Assembly: GCA_021582295.1 (NCBI GenBank)
Contig: CP091137.1
Span: forward strand, 824,001-888,000
Length of the DNA: 64,000 nt
Direction of reading: 5' to 3'
DNA from: Candidatus Thiovulum stygium
GTDB taxonomy: Bacteria; Campylobacterota; Campylobacteria; Campylobacterales; Thiovulaceae
The notes beneath the pieces are model-generated. The model was not told the DNA's origin. It saw only the letters and a list, made by a program, of their open reading frames with translations, and made no database searches. The translations under genes were made by a program, and so were the position numbers. Shown here in pieces: positions 18,617-28,360 of the stretch. Every line of letters starts with the position of its first letter. The stretch's first letter is position 1.

Positions 18617-19243
18617 TTAAATTTTGCCTCCATCTCGAATAATTTTATCAAATTGACTATAAAGAGATAATATTTCACTTTTCTTTTCAATAAAAGAACT
18701 TTTATTAGCGATAAGATGAGTTGTAGATTCCATAATCGTATCGACGACTTTTAAACCATTTTGTTTCATAGTTGTACCAGTTTCGACAATATCAACAATC
18801 ATATTTGAGAGACCAACAAGCGGAGACAATTCAATTGAACCATATAATTTAATAATTTTTGGAGAAATTGCTTTTTTACTAAAAAAACGATTAGTAATAT
18901 TTACCATTTTAGTGGCGATAACTATATCAGGTTTATTATAATCGAGTTGATCAGATTCTCTCATTCCGATAACAACTTTGCAATAACCACCACGAAGATC
19001 GAGAAGCCTAACGAGATCAAGCCCACTTTCTTCAATAACATCTAAACCGACGACACCGATATCAGCCGATTGATGATAAACATAAGTTGGCACATCTTGA
19101 TTTCTGACCAACAAAAATTTGAAATTTTCTGTTTCGAGAACAAGTCGCCTATCTTCAAATTTAAAATCTCTACCAAAAATTTGTCTAAAAATAGAGAGAG
19201 TATTTTCTGCAATTCTGCCTTTTGGCAAAGCTACCGTTAGCAT
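18617..19243 (-). CDS. hisG: ATP phosphoribosyltransferase, short form HisG
   Basis: The first enzyme of histidine synthesis, in the short form of about 208 residues that normally needs HisZ as regulatory partner. Features are LTVALPKGRIAENTL at the N-terminus, QDVPTYVYHQSADIGVVGLD, and the PRPP loop DIVETGTTMKQNGL. An in-frame ATG exists ten codons upstream, but I place the start at 19243. A strong ribosome site TAGGAGATTTA directly precedes that ATG, and MLTVALPKG is the family N-terminus. hisZ is not in the window. Confidence 0.95.
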   Translation of the reverse strand: MLTVALPKGRIAENTLSIFRQIFGRDFKFEDRRLVLETENFKFLLVRNQDVPTYVYHQSADIGVVGLDVIEESGLDLVRLLDLRGGYCKVVIGMRESDQLDYNKPDIVIATKMVNITNRFFSKKAISPKIIKLYGSIELSPLVGLSNMIVDIVETGTTMKQNGLKVVDTIMESTTHLIANKSSFIEKKSEILSLYSQFDKIIRDGGKI

Positions 19244-19358
19244 TAAATCTCCTAAAAAATATATTTTTGCCATAATAACAAAAATTTGGAGTTGCTAGAT
19301 AGTTTAAATATATAATTTATTAAATGTTTTGTAATTTTAAAATATAAAAATATATTTC

Positions 19359-19427
19359 AACTGAAAATGAAAAACTTATAAAAATAAATTAATATTTTCA
19401 GTTTGATTTATTCCCGCTGTTGCGGGA
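19359..19427. terminator. Two hairpins downstream of purL
   Basis: Two inverted repeats lie in the gap between purL (minus) and hisG. AACTGAAAAT (19359-19368) pairs with ATTTTCAGTT (19394-19403), and TCCCGC (19412-19417) pairs with GCGGGA (19422-19427) across a 4-base loop. They sit just past the purL stop and probably end that transcript. The region 19244-19358 upstream of hisG is AT-rich and likely carries its promoter. Confidence 0.6.
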
Positions 19428-19465
19428 GTGATGAAGTTAAGAATAGAAGTTTATTTAAAGAATTA

Positions 19466-21693
19466 TTATTCTTCTTTTTCGATTATTCGTTTAAAGCCAT
19501 TAAAATATATATCTGTTAGTTTATTTAATTCGAAATTTATATCATTTAATTTGAATTCATTGCTAGTTACTAAATTTCCAATTTTGACAACAGAAATATT
19601 TAATGATTGAGCTAAATTTTCAAAAGCAACCTCATCGCCAGTTTTAACTTCAAACATAGCTCGAGAGAAACTTTCAGAAAAAATATCAAAACTATTTTCA
19701 AATTCGATTTTTGTATGAACAGTTAAACCACTTTTAATAGTTGATTTTGCAAGTGCAATTGCTAAACCGCCAATATTTAAATCTTTTGCTGAAGCTAAAA
19801 TATTTTTTTCGTTACCAATAATTGCCAAATCCCAAAGAGCTTTTTCTCGTTTAAAATCGATTTCAGGAAGTTTTCCAGCAACAAGACCAAACATAGCTTT
19901 TAAATATAAACTACCACCAAATTCAGATTTTGTATTACCAGCAATATAAACAAAATTACCCTCTTTTTGAAAAATAGAAGGTAAAACTTTATTTTGATCA
20001 GGATTGACTCCAACCATTGCAATACTTGGAGTTGGATAAACAGAAACACCATTTGTCTCATTATAAAGCGAAACATTTCCACTAATTACAGGAGTAACAA
20101 GAGCTGAACAGGCCTCTTTAATTCCATAAGTTGATTCAGCAAATTGCCACATAACTTCAGGATTTAGCGGATTACCAAAATTTAAACAATCAGTAATTGC
20201 TTTTGGAGTAGCTCCACTCATTGCTACATTTCGACCACTTTCCATAACAGCAGATGCAGAACCACCTTTTGGATCAATATAAGTAAATCGAGGATTACAA
20301 TCAGTACTTATTGCAAGAGCAACACCAGTCTCTTTAATTCTGATAACAGATGCATCAAGATCGCCACCTCGTTTAATCGTATTTGTTTGAACCATTGAAT
20401 CATATTGTTCATAAATCCAAGATTTATCAACAACTTCTACATGTGATAATAATTTTATAAAAGCATCACTGTTATTTATATTAGCAGTTATTAAATTTGG
20501 TATATTTGTAATAGTTTCGAGATATTTTGGTTTTTGAACAGGTCGATCATAAATAGGACATTCACTAGCAATTGGTTTAATAGGCATATCAACTACTTTA
20601 TCATTTTCCCAATAGATTTCCATTCTGCCACTATCAGTAACTTCACCGATAACAACAGCATCAAGTTCCCATTTATGGAAAATCTCAATAACTTTATCTT
20701 CAAAGCCTTTTTTTGCACAAATTAGCATTCGTTCTTGAGATTCAGAGAGCATAAATTCATAAGGTAACATACCAGTTTCTCGAGCAGGAACTTTTGATAA
20801 ATTCATTTTCATTCCACTTCCAGCACGGTCGGCCATTTCAAAACTTGATGAGGTCAAACCAGCAGCACCCATATCTTGAATTCCAACGATCCAATCAGTT
20901 TTGAAAACTTCAAGACAAGCTTCTAATAATAATTTTTCAGTAAAAGGATCTCCGACTTGAACAGTTGGTCTTAATTTTTTACTTTCTTCATTAAAACCGT
21001 CAGAACTCATAACAGCTCCACCGAGACCGTCTCGACCAGTTTTTGAACCAACATAAATAACTGGATTTCCGATTCCTTCAGCTCGACCATAAAAAATTTC
21101 ATCATTTTTGACGAGACCCAAATTAAAGGCATTAACAAGAATATTACCGTTATAACAATCTTCAAAAGATGTTTCGCCTCCGATAGTTGGAACACCCATA
21201 GAATTTCCATAACCAGAAATACCACCGACGACACCTTTTAATAAATATCGATGATGTTTTCCGACCTCATCATTTCGAGAAACATCACCAAAACGAAGTG
21301 AATTTAAACTTGCAATTGGTCTAGCTCCCATTGTGAAAACATCTCGCATGATTCCGCCAACACCAGTTGCAGCACCTTGATATGGTTCAATATAAGATGG
21401 ATGATTATGAGATTCCATTTTGAAAACAGCACCATAACCGCCACCAATATCAATAATTCCAGCATTTTCACCTGGTCCTTGAATTACCCAAGGAGCTTTT
21501 GTGGGAAAACCTGAAAGATATTTTCTCGAAGATTTATAAGAACAGTGTTCGCTCCACATAGCAGAAAAAATGCCTAGTTCGACTAAATTTGGATGTCTAT
21601 CCAAAATTTTTAATATCTGTTCGTAATCACGATCTGTAAGTTTATGCTTCTTTAAAAGAGCAGGTAAATTATTTAGAGCTGTATTTTTTCCAA
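19466..21693 (-). CDS. purL: Phosphoribosylformylglycinamidine synthase PurL (5' end frameshifted)
   Basis: The small-type PurL of purine synthesis, converting FGAR to FGAM with ATP and glutamine-derived ammonia. Visible are [17 protein letters not shown] (active-site His), the [16 protein letters not shown]-binding motif and [10 protein letters not shown]. The body is open from 21604. Family sequence clearly continues upstream in the same frame ([14 protein letters not shown]), but no start codon is found before a stop. A TTG at 21691-21693, preceded by AAGGA at 6-base spacing, is in another frame. One extra A in the six-A run at 21684-21689 would join them to give [20 protein letters not shown] and a protein of about 742 residues. 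A real gene is likely, with a base missing. Confidence 0.93.
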
Positions 21694-21986
21694 ATCTATT
21701 CCTTGAATATATAATTATTAAAATTTTAACATTTAAATAAAAATATAAATTATTCTAAAATTAGATTTAAATTAATTTAAAAAGATATATATTAAAAAGT
21801 TCTAAATATACATTCTATGCAACTTGAAAATTTAATCATTTTATATTTTTTTATTTTTGCAAAATTATTTAAGCTATAATTTACTAAGTTTTAAGTTAAA
21901 CTTAAATATACTTTTCATGAGTATTTTTTTTGATTTAAATTTAAAAATTAAAAATTTTAAATTAGTGGCAACAAGATGAGATAGAT
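21694..21986. other. Divergent intergenic region purL / SpoIIE-type phosphatase gene
   Basis: About 290 bases of very AT-rich sequence separate the two divergent genes and must hold both promoters. I see several TATAAT-like strings but cannot single one out. There is no RNA gene, repeat or GATGAGGT motif here. Confidence 0.5.
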
Positions 21987-22871
21987 ATGACAATAGAAGA
22001 ATCAAGAAAAAAGAGTTTTGAAGAACTCTCTATTTTCGAGAAGATCGAAAGTTCGATTTTTATTTTAAAAAGACTTTTATATGCTGAAAATGTAATTGTA
22101 TGGTTTGATGACTCTAATAATATATGGAGTTATATAAAAAATAAAAAAGTTTCGATTTCACGAGAAGTTTTAAATAAATCTCTTCACGAAAAAGCAACAA
22201 ACTTTTTAATTCGTGAAAATAATCCATCTATTTTTGGAGAACTCGAATCGACAAATATTCATTCTGAAAAAGCAATCGAAAATATTCTTTCTGATATTTT
22301 AAGTGGAGATAGTTATTCTATTTATCAAACTTCCAATGGAGATATTTTAATTTTTTTACTTGATGCAATGGGACATGGCATAACTCCATCTTTAACGGCT
22401 TATTCTGTTTCAGCTATTATTCAACAAAAAATTAAAACAAATCCCACTTTTAATGTTCTTATGACTGATTTAATAGATAATTTGCAATATATATTAACAG
22501 ATGAAGAACAATTAACTTGTGGATTTTTCTGGTTTTCACATGATTTAAAAAAAGTTGATTATGTCGTCGCAGGAATGTATGCTCCACAATTATTAGATGG
22601 AGAAAAAATGATTTCAATCAAGTCAAATAATATTCCATTTATGAATTTTACATTTGATTTTAAAATATCAAGAATTCAAATTGCAAATTTTCAGAAATTT
22701 TTTGCTTATACTGATGGACTTGTAGAAGATTCAAAAGAGAGTATATGTAACATAGAAAATATGGTAAAAAATGATACTTATTGCAAATCTGTTTTAGATA
22801 AATTATCATTTCGACATCTTAAAGATGATACAACAATTATTAAATTTCAGAAAAATTCATGTCTAATATAA
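21987..22871 (+). CDS. SpoIIE-type PP2C serine phosphatase
   Basis: This 294-residue protein has a C-terminal PP2C/SpoIIE domain. ENILSDILSGDSYSIYQ and ILIFLLDAMGHGITPSLTAY carry the metal-binding Asp and the D-x-x-G-H-G motif, with FFAYTDGLVE and HLKDDTTIIKF further on (D-G and D-D metal ligands). The N-terminal 90 residues may be a small sensor. Such phosphatases usually act on anti-sigma-factor antagonists, but no antagonist or kinase gene is adjacent. Its end overlaps the start of the next gene by 13 bp, so it heads the operon leading to the receiver/acidic-repeat protein. Confidence 0.88.
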   Translation: MTIEESRKKSFEELSIFEKIESSIFILKRLLYAENVIVWFDDSNNIWSYIKNKKVSISREVLNKSLHEKATNFLIRENNPSIFGELESTNIHSEKAIENILSDILSGDSYSIYQTSNGDILIFLLDAMGHGITPSLTAYSVSAIIQQKIKTNPTFNVLMTDLIDNLQYILTDEEQLTCGFFWFSHDLKKVDYVVAGMYAPQLLDGEKMISIKSNNIPFMNFTFDFKISRIQIANFQKFFAYTDGLVEDSKESICNIENMVKNDTYCKSVLDKLSFRHLKDDTTIIKFQKNSCLI

Positions 22872-23316
22872 AATTTTTTTATTAATTATTATATTTTCTA
22901 TTGGAATATATATATATTTTAAATTCAACGAATCTTATGAATTATCTCTAAAAGCTAGATTTTATTATGCAATCGAAGATTATAATAAAACTTATGAATT
23001 ATCAGAACAAGCTTTAAAAATTAGAGAATATAATACAATGGCTTTTCATCTTAGTAATAGAGCAAAAGCTTCTATTAATATAATTGATTTTATAGAAGAA
23101 TCAAAAAATTTTGAAGTTATAACAAGAGCTATTCTCGAAAAAGAGATTCAAACAAAAGGTGAAATCGCAAAAATTAAAATGATGTGTGAAATAATTTTAT
23201 CAAAATATGAAAATTTAAATAAAAAATTTGTAGAAGATAATGAACTTTTAAAATTAGCAGAATATTATTATCTCAAATTTAAAAAGTTACATGGTGAAAT
23301 CGTTAATGGAAAATAG
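22859..23316 (+). CDS. Small membrane-anchored helical protein (frameshifted near start)
   Basis: The frame open from 23038 continues upstream without a stop to 22867, encoding a hydrophobic segment LLIIIFSIGIYIYFKF and then helical sequence (YELSLKARFYYAIEDYNKTY). An ATG at 22859-22861, overlapping the phosphatase stop, begins MSNIKF in another frame. One extra T in the seven-T run at 22874-22880 would join the two. The product would be about 152 residues: one N-terminal transmembrane helix and a TPR-like cytoplasmic or periplasmic part. The family is not recognised. It overlaps the YkgJ-type gene by 26 bp. Confidence 0.65.
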
Positions 23317-23737
23317 TTATATAAATTTATTTGATTATCCATTTGAATTTGATCATTCAGCTTGTAATATTTGTAATGCTAAATGTTGTTCTGGTGAAAG
23401 TGGCATAGTTAGATTCTCTAAAACTGAACTTTTAGAAATGTCAAATTTTTTAAAAATTTCTACTGATACTTTTTTAAAAGATTATTGCAGAAAAGATGGT
23501 TATACTTATATATTAAAAGAAATTTATATTTCTTTTAATAATTATAAATGTATATTTTTAACAGATAATAGATGTAATATATATTCTGTTCGTCCTCAAC
23601 AATGTAGAACTTTTCCTTATTGGAAAGAGTTTCAAAATCGCAAAAATTTACCTTTTTTAAAAAATGAGTGTATAGGAGTCAAAGAGTTGCTTTTTGATAA
23701 AATAGAAGAGAAAATAAGTGGATTGGAGAATTCATGA
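23291..23737 (+). CDS. YkgJ/FliB-type cysteine-cluster protein
   Basis: This 148-residue protein carries the CxxCxxxCC cluster typical of the YkgJ/zinc- or iron-chelating family: CNICNAKCCSGESG near residues 22-35, with further cysteines in YKCIFL, DNRCNIYSVRPQQCRTFPYW and NECIGV. The family probably binds an Fe-S cluster or zinc. Function is unknown apart from lysine methylation of flagellin in the related FliB. Start and stop overlap both neighbours (26 bp upstream, 4 bp ATGA downstream), so it is firmly in the operon. Confidence 0.88.
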   Translation: MVKSLMENSYINLFDYPFEFDHSACNICNAKCCSGESGIVRFSKTELLEMSNFLKISTDTFLKDYCRKDGYTYILKEIYISFNNYKCIFLTDNRCNIYSVRPQQCRTFPYWKEFQNRKNLPFLKNECIGVKELLFDKIEEKISGLENS

Positions 23738-26339
23738 AAATATTACTTTACAACCAAAATCCCGTAGTTGAAAAATTAGTTGTCTTAAGTGCTAGAAAAA
23801 GCAGGGATCAAGTTATAAATGTTAGAAGTTTAGATGAACTTATTTCTGAAGAAGTTGAACTTTTATTAATAGATGATGATGTTTTTATAATTGATGAAGA
23901 TTCATTTGAAGTTATTAAAAGTAAAGTTAAATTTAAAAAAGTTGTCTAATTGCTTCAAGAAATAGTAATGTCCCAAAAAAAGATTTTGATGATGTATTAC
24001 AAAAACCTTTTTTACCAACTGACTTAGTTGCTGAACTTGAAAAGTTAAAAAAAGCTTCTGAAGAGACTAAAAAAGTTGAAGAGAGTCCAATTGATGGTTT
24101 GGATTTTGAAAGTTTAAGTAAAATTGATGCTCCTGAAAAAATTGAACCTAAACAAAATATTGAACTAAATTTAGATGGACTTCTTGATGATGATGACGAT
24201 GAGGTTGAAATTCATCAACAAGATAATTTAATTAACAATAATATATCTGCAATTGAATCAAAATCAAATCTCACAGAAGCTCAAGAAATTAATAGAAATT
24301 TAGAAAAATCAGAAGATAAAAAAGACTCAAATTTTAATGATTTAGATTTTTCAGATTTTTCAAAAAAAGAGATTGAATTAGAACCAGTTTTGAAAATTGA
24401 AGAAGATGTTTATTTAGATGAAAATAACTTTGAAAACAAAAAACTAAAAGATGAAAAATTATCTTTTATTAAAGAACTTGAAACTCCAAAAGCTGAAATA
24501 GATATCAGAGATGATTTTGATTTAGATTCTGCATTAAAAGATCTTGATGATGAAAAAGAGAAAACTATTCTTAAAATTGAAGAACCAAAAGAAAAAATAG
24601 ATATCAAAGATGATTTTGATTTAGATTCTGCATTAAAAGATCTTGATGATGAAAAAGAGAAAACTATTCTTAAAATTGAAGAACCAAAAGAAAAAATAGA
24701 TATCAAAGATGATTTTGATTTAGATTCTGCATTAAAAGATCTTGATGATGAAAAAGAGAAAACTATTCTTAAAATTGAAGAACCAAAAGAAAAAATAGAT
24801 ATCAAAGATGATTTTGATTTAGATTCTGCATTAAAAGATCTTGATGATGAAAAAGAGAAAACTATTCTTAAAATTGAAGAACCAAAAGAAAAAATAGATA
24901 TCAAAGATGATTTTGATTTAGATTCTGCATTAAAAGATCTTGATGATGAAAAAGAGAAAACTATTCTTAAAATTGAAGAACCAAAAGAAAAAATAGATAT
25001 CAAAGATGATTTTGATTTAGATTCTGCATTAAAAGATCTTGATGATGAAAAAGAGAAAACTATTCTTAAAATTGAAGAACCAAAAGAAAAAATAGATATC
25101 AAAGATGATTTTGATTTAGATTCTGCATTAAAAGATCTTGATGATGAAAAAGAGAAAACTATTCTTAAAATTGAAGAACCAAAAGAAAAAATAGATATCA
25201 AAGATGATTTTGATTTAGATTCTGCATTAAAAGATCTTGATGATGAAAAAGAGAAAACTATTCTTAAAATTGAAGAACCAAAAGAAAAAATAGATATCAG
25301 AGATGATTTTGATTTAGATTCTGCATTAAAAGATCTTGATGATGAAAAAGAGAAAACTATTCTTAAAATTGAAGAACCAAAAGAAAAAATAGATATCAGA
25401 GATGATTTTGATTTAGATTCTGCATTAAAAGATCTTGATGATGAAAAAGAGAAAACTATTCTTAAAATTGAAGAACCAAAAGAAAAAATAGATATCAGAG
25501 ATGAGGTTAATGTTAAACCTAAAATTCAATCAAAAGATAGATTTGAACTTGATAAAGAGGCTGATTCTCTTGATAAAATTTCTGAAATTTCGATTGGTCG
25601 TGCAGTTGGACAAATTATCGAAGAACCTGAAATTATTAATGATGTAAAAATTATTGATAATAAGTTTGACGATAATAAAACCGTTGAAACTCCTAAAGCT
25701 GAAATAGAAGAGATAAAAATCGTTGAAACTCCTAAAGCTGAAATAGAAGAGATTAAAACCGTTGAAACTCCTAAAGCTGAAATAGAAGATAATTCAACTT
25801 TAGCAATTGCTTCTGTCGTTGCTTTGGCTGGAATCGGAATCGCTGGAGCTGTTGCAATGGCGAAAACAAACGAAACCGTAGAATCTGAATCAAAACTAAT
25901 TCCAATTCAACCTATCAAAATCGTTAGACATGAATTTATAAAAGATGAGGTTAATGTTAAACCTAAAATTCAATCAAAAGATAGATTTGAACTTGATAAA
26001 GAGGCTGATTCTCTTGATAAAATTTCTGAAATTTCGATTGGTCGTGCAGTTGGACAAATTATCGAAGAACCTGAAATTATTGATGATGTAAAAATCATTG
26101 ATAATAAGTTTGACGATAATAAAGCGGTTGAAATACCTACCTCATCGCAATCTCAAGAAACTAAAGAAACCTCGCAAAATGCTCAAATCGATACAAATAA
26201 ATCTATTAATATCGATGCCAAAAATATTGATAAAAATGATATAGAAAATATCTTAAATCTTTTAAAACAGTTTGATTCAACAGGACTTAAAAAAGTTTTA
26301 AGTGGTATGGAAATTTCAATCAATATTAAATTCAACTAA
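23734..26339 (+). CDS. Receiver-domain / acidic-repeat protein (poly E-rich family), frameshifted
   Basis: Two frames form one gene of about 868 residues. The first part (MKILLYNQNPVVEKLVVLSA) looks like a CheY-type receiver: an acidic pocket LLLIDDDVF and, after a frameshift near 23945 (a T seems missing in VVLIAS), the conserved KPFLPTDLVAELEKL that supplies the receiver Lys-Pro. Then comes a long acidic tail with ten 33-residue repeats, a 61-residue duplicated block, a hydrophobic alanine-glycine stretch (LAIASVVALAGIGIAGAV) and a C-terminal helical end. Helicobacter has an acidic 'poly E-rich' protein at the same place next to gmk. Its role is not settled; a polar scaffold is plausible. 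Confidence 0.8.
24501..25490 (+). repeat. Ten tandem 99-bp repeats in the acidic protein gene
   Basis: Units begin at 24501 and recur every 99 bp to 25490. Each encodes 33 residues starting D-I-(K/R)-D-D-F-D-L-D-S-A-L-K-D-L and ending EEPKEKI. Copies are nearly identical in DNA: units 1, 9 and 10 carry AGA (Arg) where units 2-8 carry AAA (Lys). The near-identity implies recent expansion or ongoing gene conversion, and copy number probably varies between strains. Confidence 0.97.
25500..26127 (+). repeat. Duplicated 184-bp block flanking a hydrophobic segment
   Basis: The block at 25500-25683 (encoding DEVNVKPKIQSKDRFELDK and onward to FDDNK) recurs at 25944-26127 with only a few changes. Between the copies are three VETPKAEIEE units and the hydrophobic Ala/Gly stretch. 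Both copies open with a GATGAGGT motif. Confidence 0.93.
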
Positions 26340-26357
26340 ACTTATAGGAAGTATCAA

Positions 26358-26969
26358 ATGAATAGAGGCAGAATTTTAATTATTTCTGGTCCAAGTGGTT
26401 CAGGCAAAAGTTCAATTATAAATTATCTTTTGGCTGAACTTGAAAATGCAGTTCTTTCTGTTTCAACAACATCACGAAAAAGTAGAACTAATGAAATCGA
26501 TGGTGTCGATTATAATTTTGTAACTAAAGATGAATTTATAAAATTAGTCAAAGAGGATAAATTTATTGAACATGAAGAGATTCATGGAAATTTATATGGC
26601 ACTCGAAAAGATATGGTCGAAGATGCTCTTGAATTTGGCAAATTGCTAATTTTCGATGTTGATACTCGCGGAATGATCTCTGTTAAAAAAATGTTTCCTG
26701 ATATCAGTGTTACTGTTTTTATTACAACTCCATCGCGAGATGTTCTTGAAGATCGATTGCAAAAACGGGGAACAGAAACAGCAGAAGCTATTAAAAAAAG
26801 ACTTGTAAATGCAATTAATGAAATGAAAGCTTTGCCAAATTTTGACTATTTTGTCGTAAATGACAATCTTGATAAAGCAAAAATTGATGTTCTTCAAATT
26901 GCTAAATTAACTGAATATAAACCTTCGAAATCTCTAACTTCGGCACTAATAGATATATGGGCATTATAA
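26358..26969 (+). CDS. gmk: Guanylate kinase
   Basis: This 203-residue enzyme phosphorylates GMP to GDP. The P-loop is SGPSGSGKSSI at residues 9-19. The GMP-binding region includes TTSRKSRTNEIDGVDYNFV and EHEEIHGNLYGT, and DVDTRGMISVKK supplies the conserved Asp-x-x-Gly. Length is typical. It is preceded by TAGGAAG and lies 18 bp after the acidic-repeat gene. Its 3' end overlaps glmU by 13 bp. Confidence 0.97.
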   Translation: MNRGRILIISGPSGSGKSSIINYLLAELENAVLSVSTTSRKSRTNEIDGVDYNFVTKDEFIKLVKEDKFIEHEEIHGNLYGTRKDMVEDALEFGKLLIFDVDTRGMISVKKMFPDISVTVFITTPSRDVLEDRLQKRGTETAEAIKKRLVNAINEMKALPNFDYFVVNDNLDKAKIDVLQIAKLTEYKPSKSLTSALIDIWAL

Positions 26970-28279
26970 ATATAGATATATCTGTTGCAGTTCTCTCGGC
27001 TGGAATGGGAACTCGCATGAAATCTGAAACTCCAAAAGTTTTACATTCACTTGTTGGAGTTCCAATGGTTCATTATATCGTTCGTGAAACTAAAAAAATA
27101 TCAAATGATATAAATATAATTATTGGTCATAAGGCTGACGAGGTAAAAAAATCTTTATCAGATGAGTTTTCAGAATTAAATTTTATAACTCAAGATATTG
27201 TTAATTTTTCTGGAACTGGTGGAGCTTTAAGAAATTTTATACCTAAATATAATTGGACTTTAATAATTAATGGCGATACTCCTCTTATTATAAGTGATGA
27301 ACTTCAAAATTTTATAACAAGTTGTAATAAAAATATAAATTTAGGTGTAATGGCTCTGAAAAATCCTAAAAATTATGGTCGAGTCATTATAAATAATAAT
27401 GAAGTTGAAAAAATTGTTGAAGAAAAAGATGCTTCAGAATCTGAAAAAAATATTAATTTAGTTAATAGTGGCTTATATTTAATTAAGTCAGAATTATTAA
27501 CTAATTATATTAAATTGCTTAAAAATGAAAATAATCAACTAGAATATTATTTGACTGATATTATTGAACTTGCAAAAAAAGATGGTGAATCAATTGCAGT
27601 TATAGAAGTGTCAGAAAAATCATTTAAAGGCATTAATAATCGTATTGAACTTGCAGATGCTGAAAATATAATTTTAGATCGAATTCGCGAAAAAATTATG
27701 TTGAATGGTTCAACTATTCATTTGCCTAATACAGTTTATATCGAAAATAGTGTTGAATTTATAGGTGAAAATGAAATTGAATCTGGAGTTTCTATTTATG
27801 GAAATAGTAAAATAATAAATTCTCATATAAAATCTGGTACTATTATAGAAAATTCTTATATAGAAAATTCTACAATTGGTGTTATGGCTCATGTTCGACC
27901 AGATTCTAAAATTATCGATAGCAAAATTGGAAATTTCGTTGAAGTTAAAAAATCGAAATTAACTGGTGTCAAAGCTGGACATTTGAGTTATCTTGGTGAT
28001 TCTGAAATTGATCGTGATACAAATATTGGTGCTGGAGTTATCACGGCTAATTATGATGGTAAAGATAAACATAAAACTAGAATTGGTAAAAATGTTTTTA
28101 TCGGTAGTGATACTCAACTGATTGCTCCAGTAAATATTCCTGATAATGTCATTATTGGAGCTGGTTCAACGATTCCGAGTAAAACTGAAGTTGAAACTGG
28201 TTCGCTTGTAATTTCTCGTGGAAATGTTCGAATAATTAAAAATTTCTTTTTTAAATTTTTTGGTAATTCAAAACATTAA
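26957..28279 (+). CDS. glmU: Bifunctional GlmU (UDP-GlcNAc synthesis)
   Basis: This 440-residue two-domain enzyme makes UDP-N-acetylglucosamine for peptidoglycan and LPS. The N-terminal pyrophosphorylase has LSAGMGTRMKSETPKVLH, INGDTPLI and EEKDASE. The C-terminal acetyltransferase left-handed helix has GVMAHVRPDSKI, the catalytic-histidine segment KAGHLSYLGDSEI and GAGVITANYDGKDKH. All motifs are intact. It ends 19 bp before a hairpin made of two GATGAGGT motifs. Confidence 0.97.
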   Translation: MGIINIDISVAVLSAGMGTRMKSETPKVLHSLVGVPMVHYIVRETKKISNDINIIIGHKADEVKKSLSDEFSELNFITQDIVNFSGTGGALRNFIPKYNWTLIINGDTPLIISDELQNFITSCNKNINLGVMALKNPKNYGRVIINNNEVEKIVEEKDASESEKNINLVNSGLYLIKSELLTNYIKLLKNENNQLEYYLTDIIELAKKDGESIAVIEVSEKSFKGINNRIELADAENIILDRIREKIMLNGSTIHLPNTVYIENSVEFIGENEIESGVSIYGNSKIINSHIKSGTIIENSYIENSTIGVMAHVRPDSKIIDSKIGNFVEVKKSKLTGVKAGHLSYLGDSEIDRDTNIGAGVITANYDGKDKHKTRIGKNVFIGSDTQLIAPVNIPDNVIIGAGSTIPSKTEVETGSLVISRGNVRIIKNFFFKFFGNSKH

Positions 28280-28286
28280 CTAAACT

Positions 28287-28329
28287 AAAACCTTGTGTGA
28301 TGAGGTATTTATTTTAATAACCTCATCAT
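28287..28329. terminator. Terminator hairpin built from paired GATGAGGT motifs (after glmU)
   Basis: GATGAGGT at 28299-28306 and ACCTCATC at 28320-28327 form an 8-bp stem (9-10 bp with flanking TG/CA) around an AT loop, directly after glmU. The string AAAACCTTGTGT at 28287 before the stem recurs after the fibre gene (33500), so the whole hairpin is duplicated on both sides of that gene. Confidence 0.75.
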
Positions 28330-28360
28330 TAATATAATTTAATTTATTTTAGGAGTAAAA

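Noticed and set aside
24410-25201. 263-residue serine/phenylalanine-rich open frame on the minus strand across the acidic repeats
   Set aside because: It is the antisense shadow of the 99-bp repeats, whose length is a multiple of three, so any stop-free frame stays open. It has no ribosome site or independent signal.
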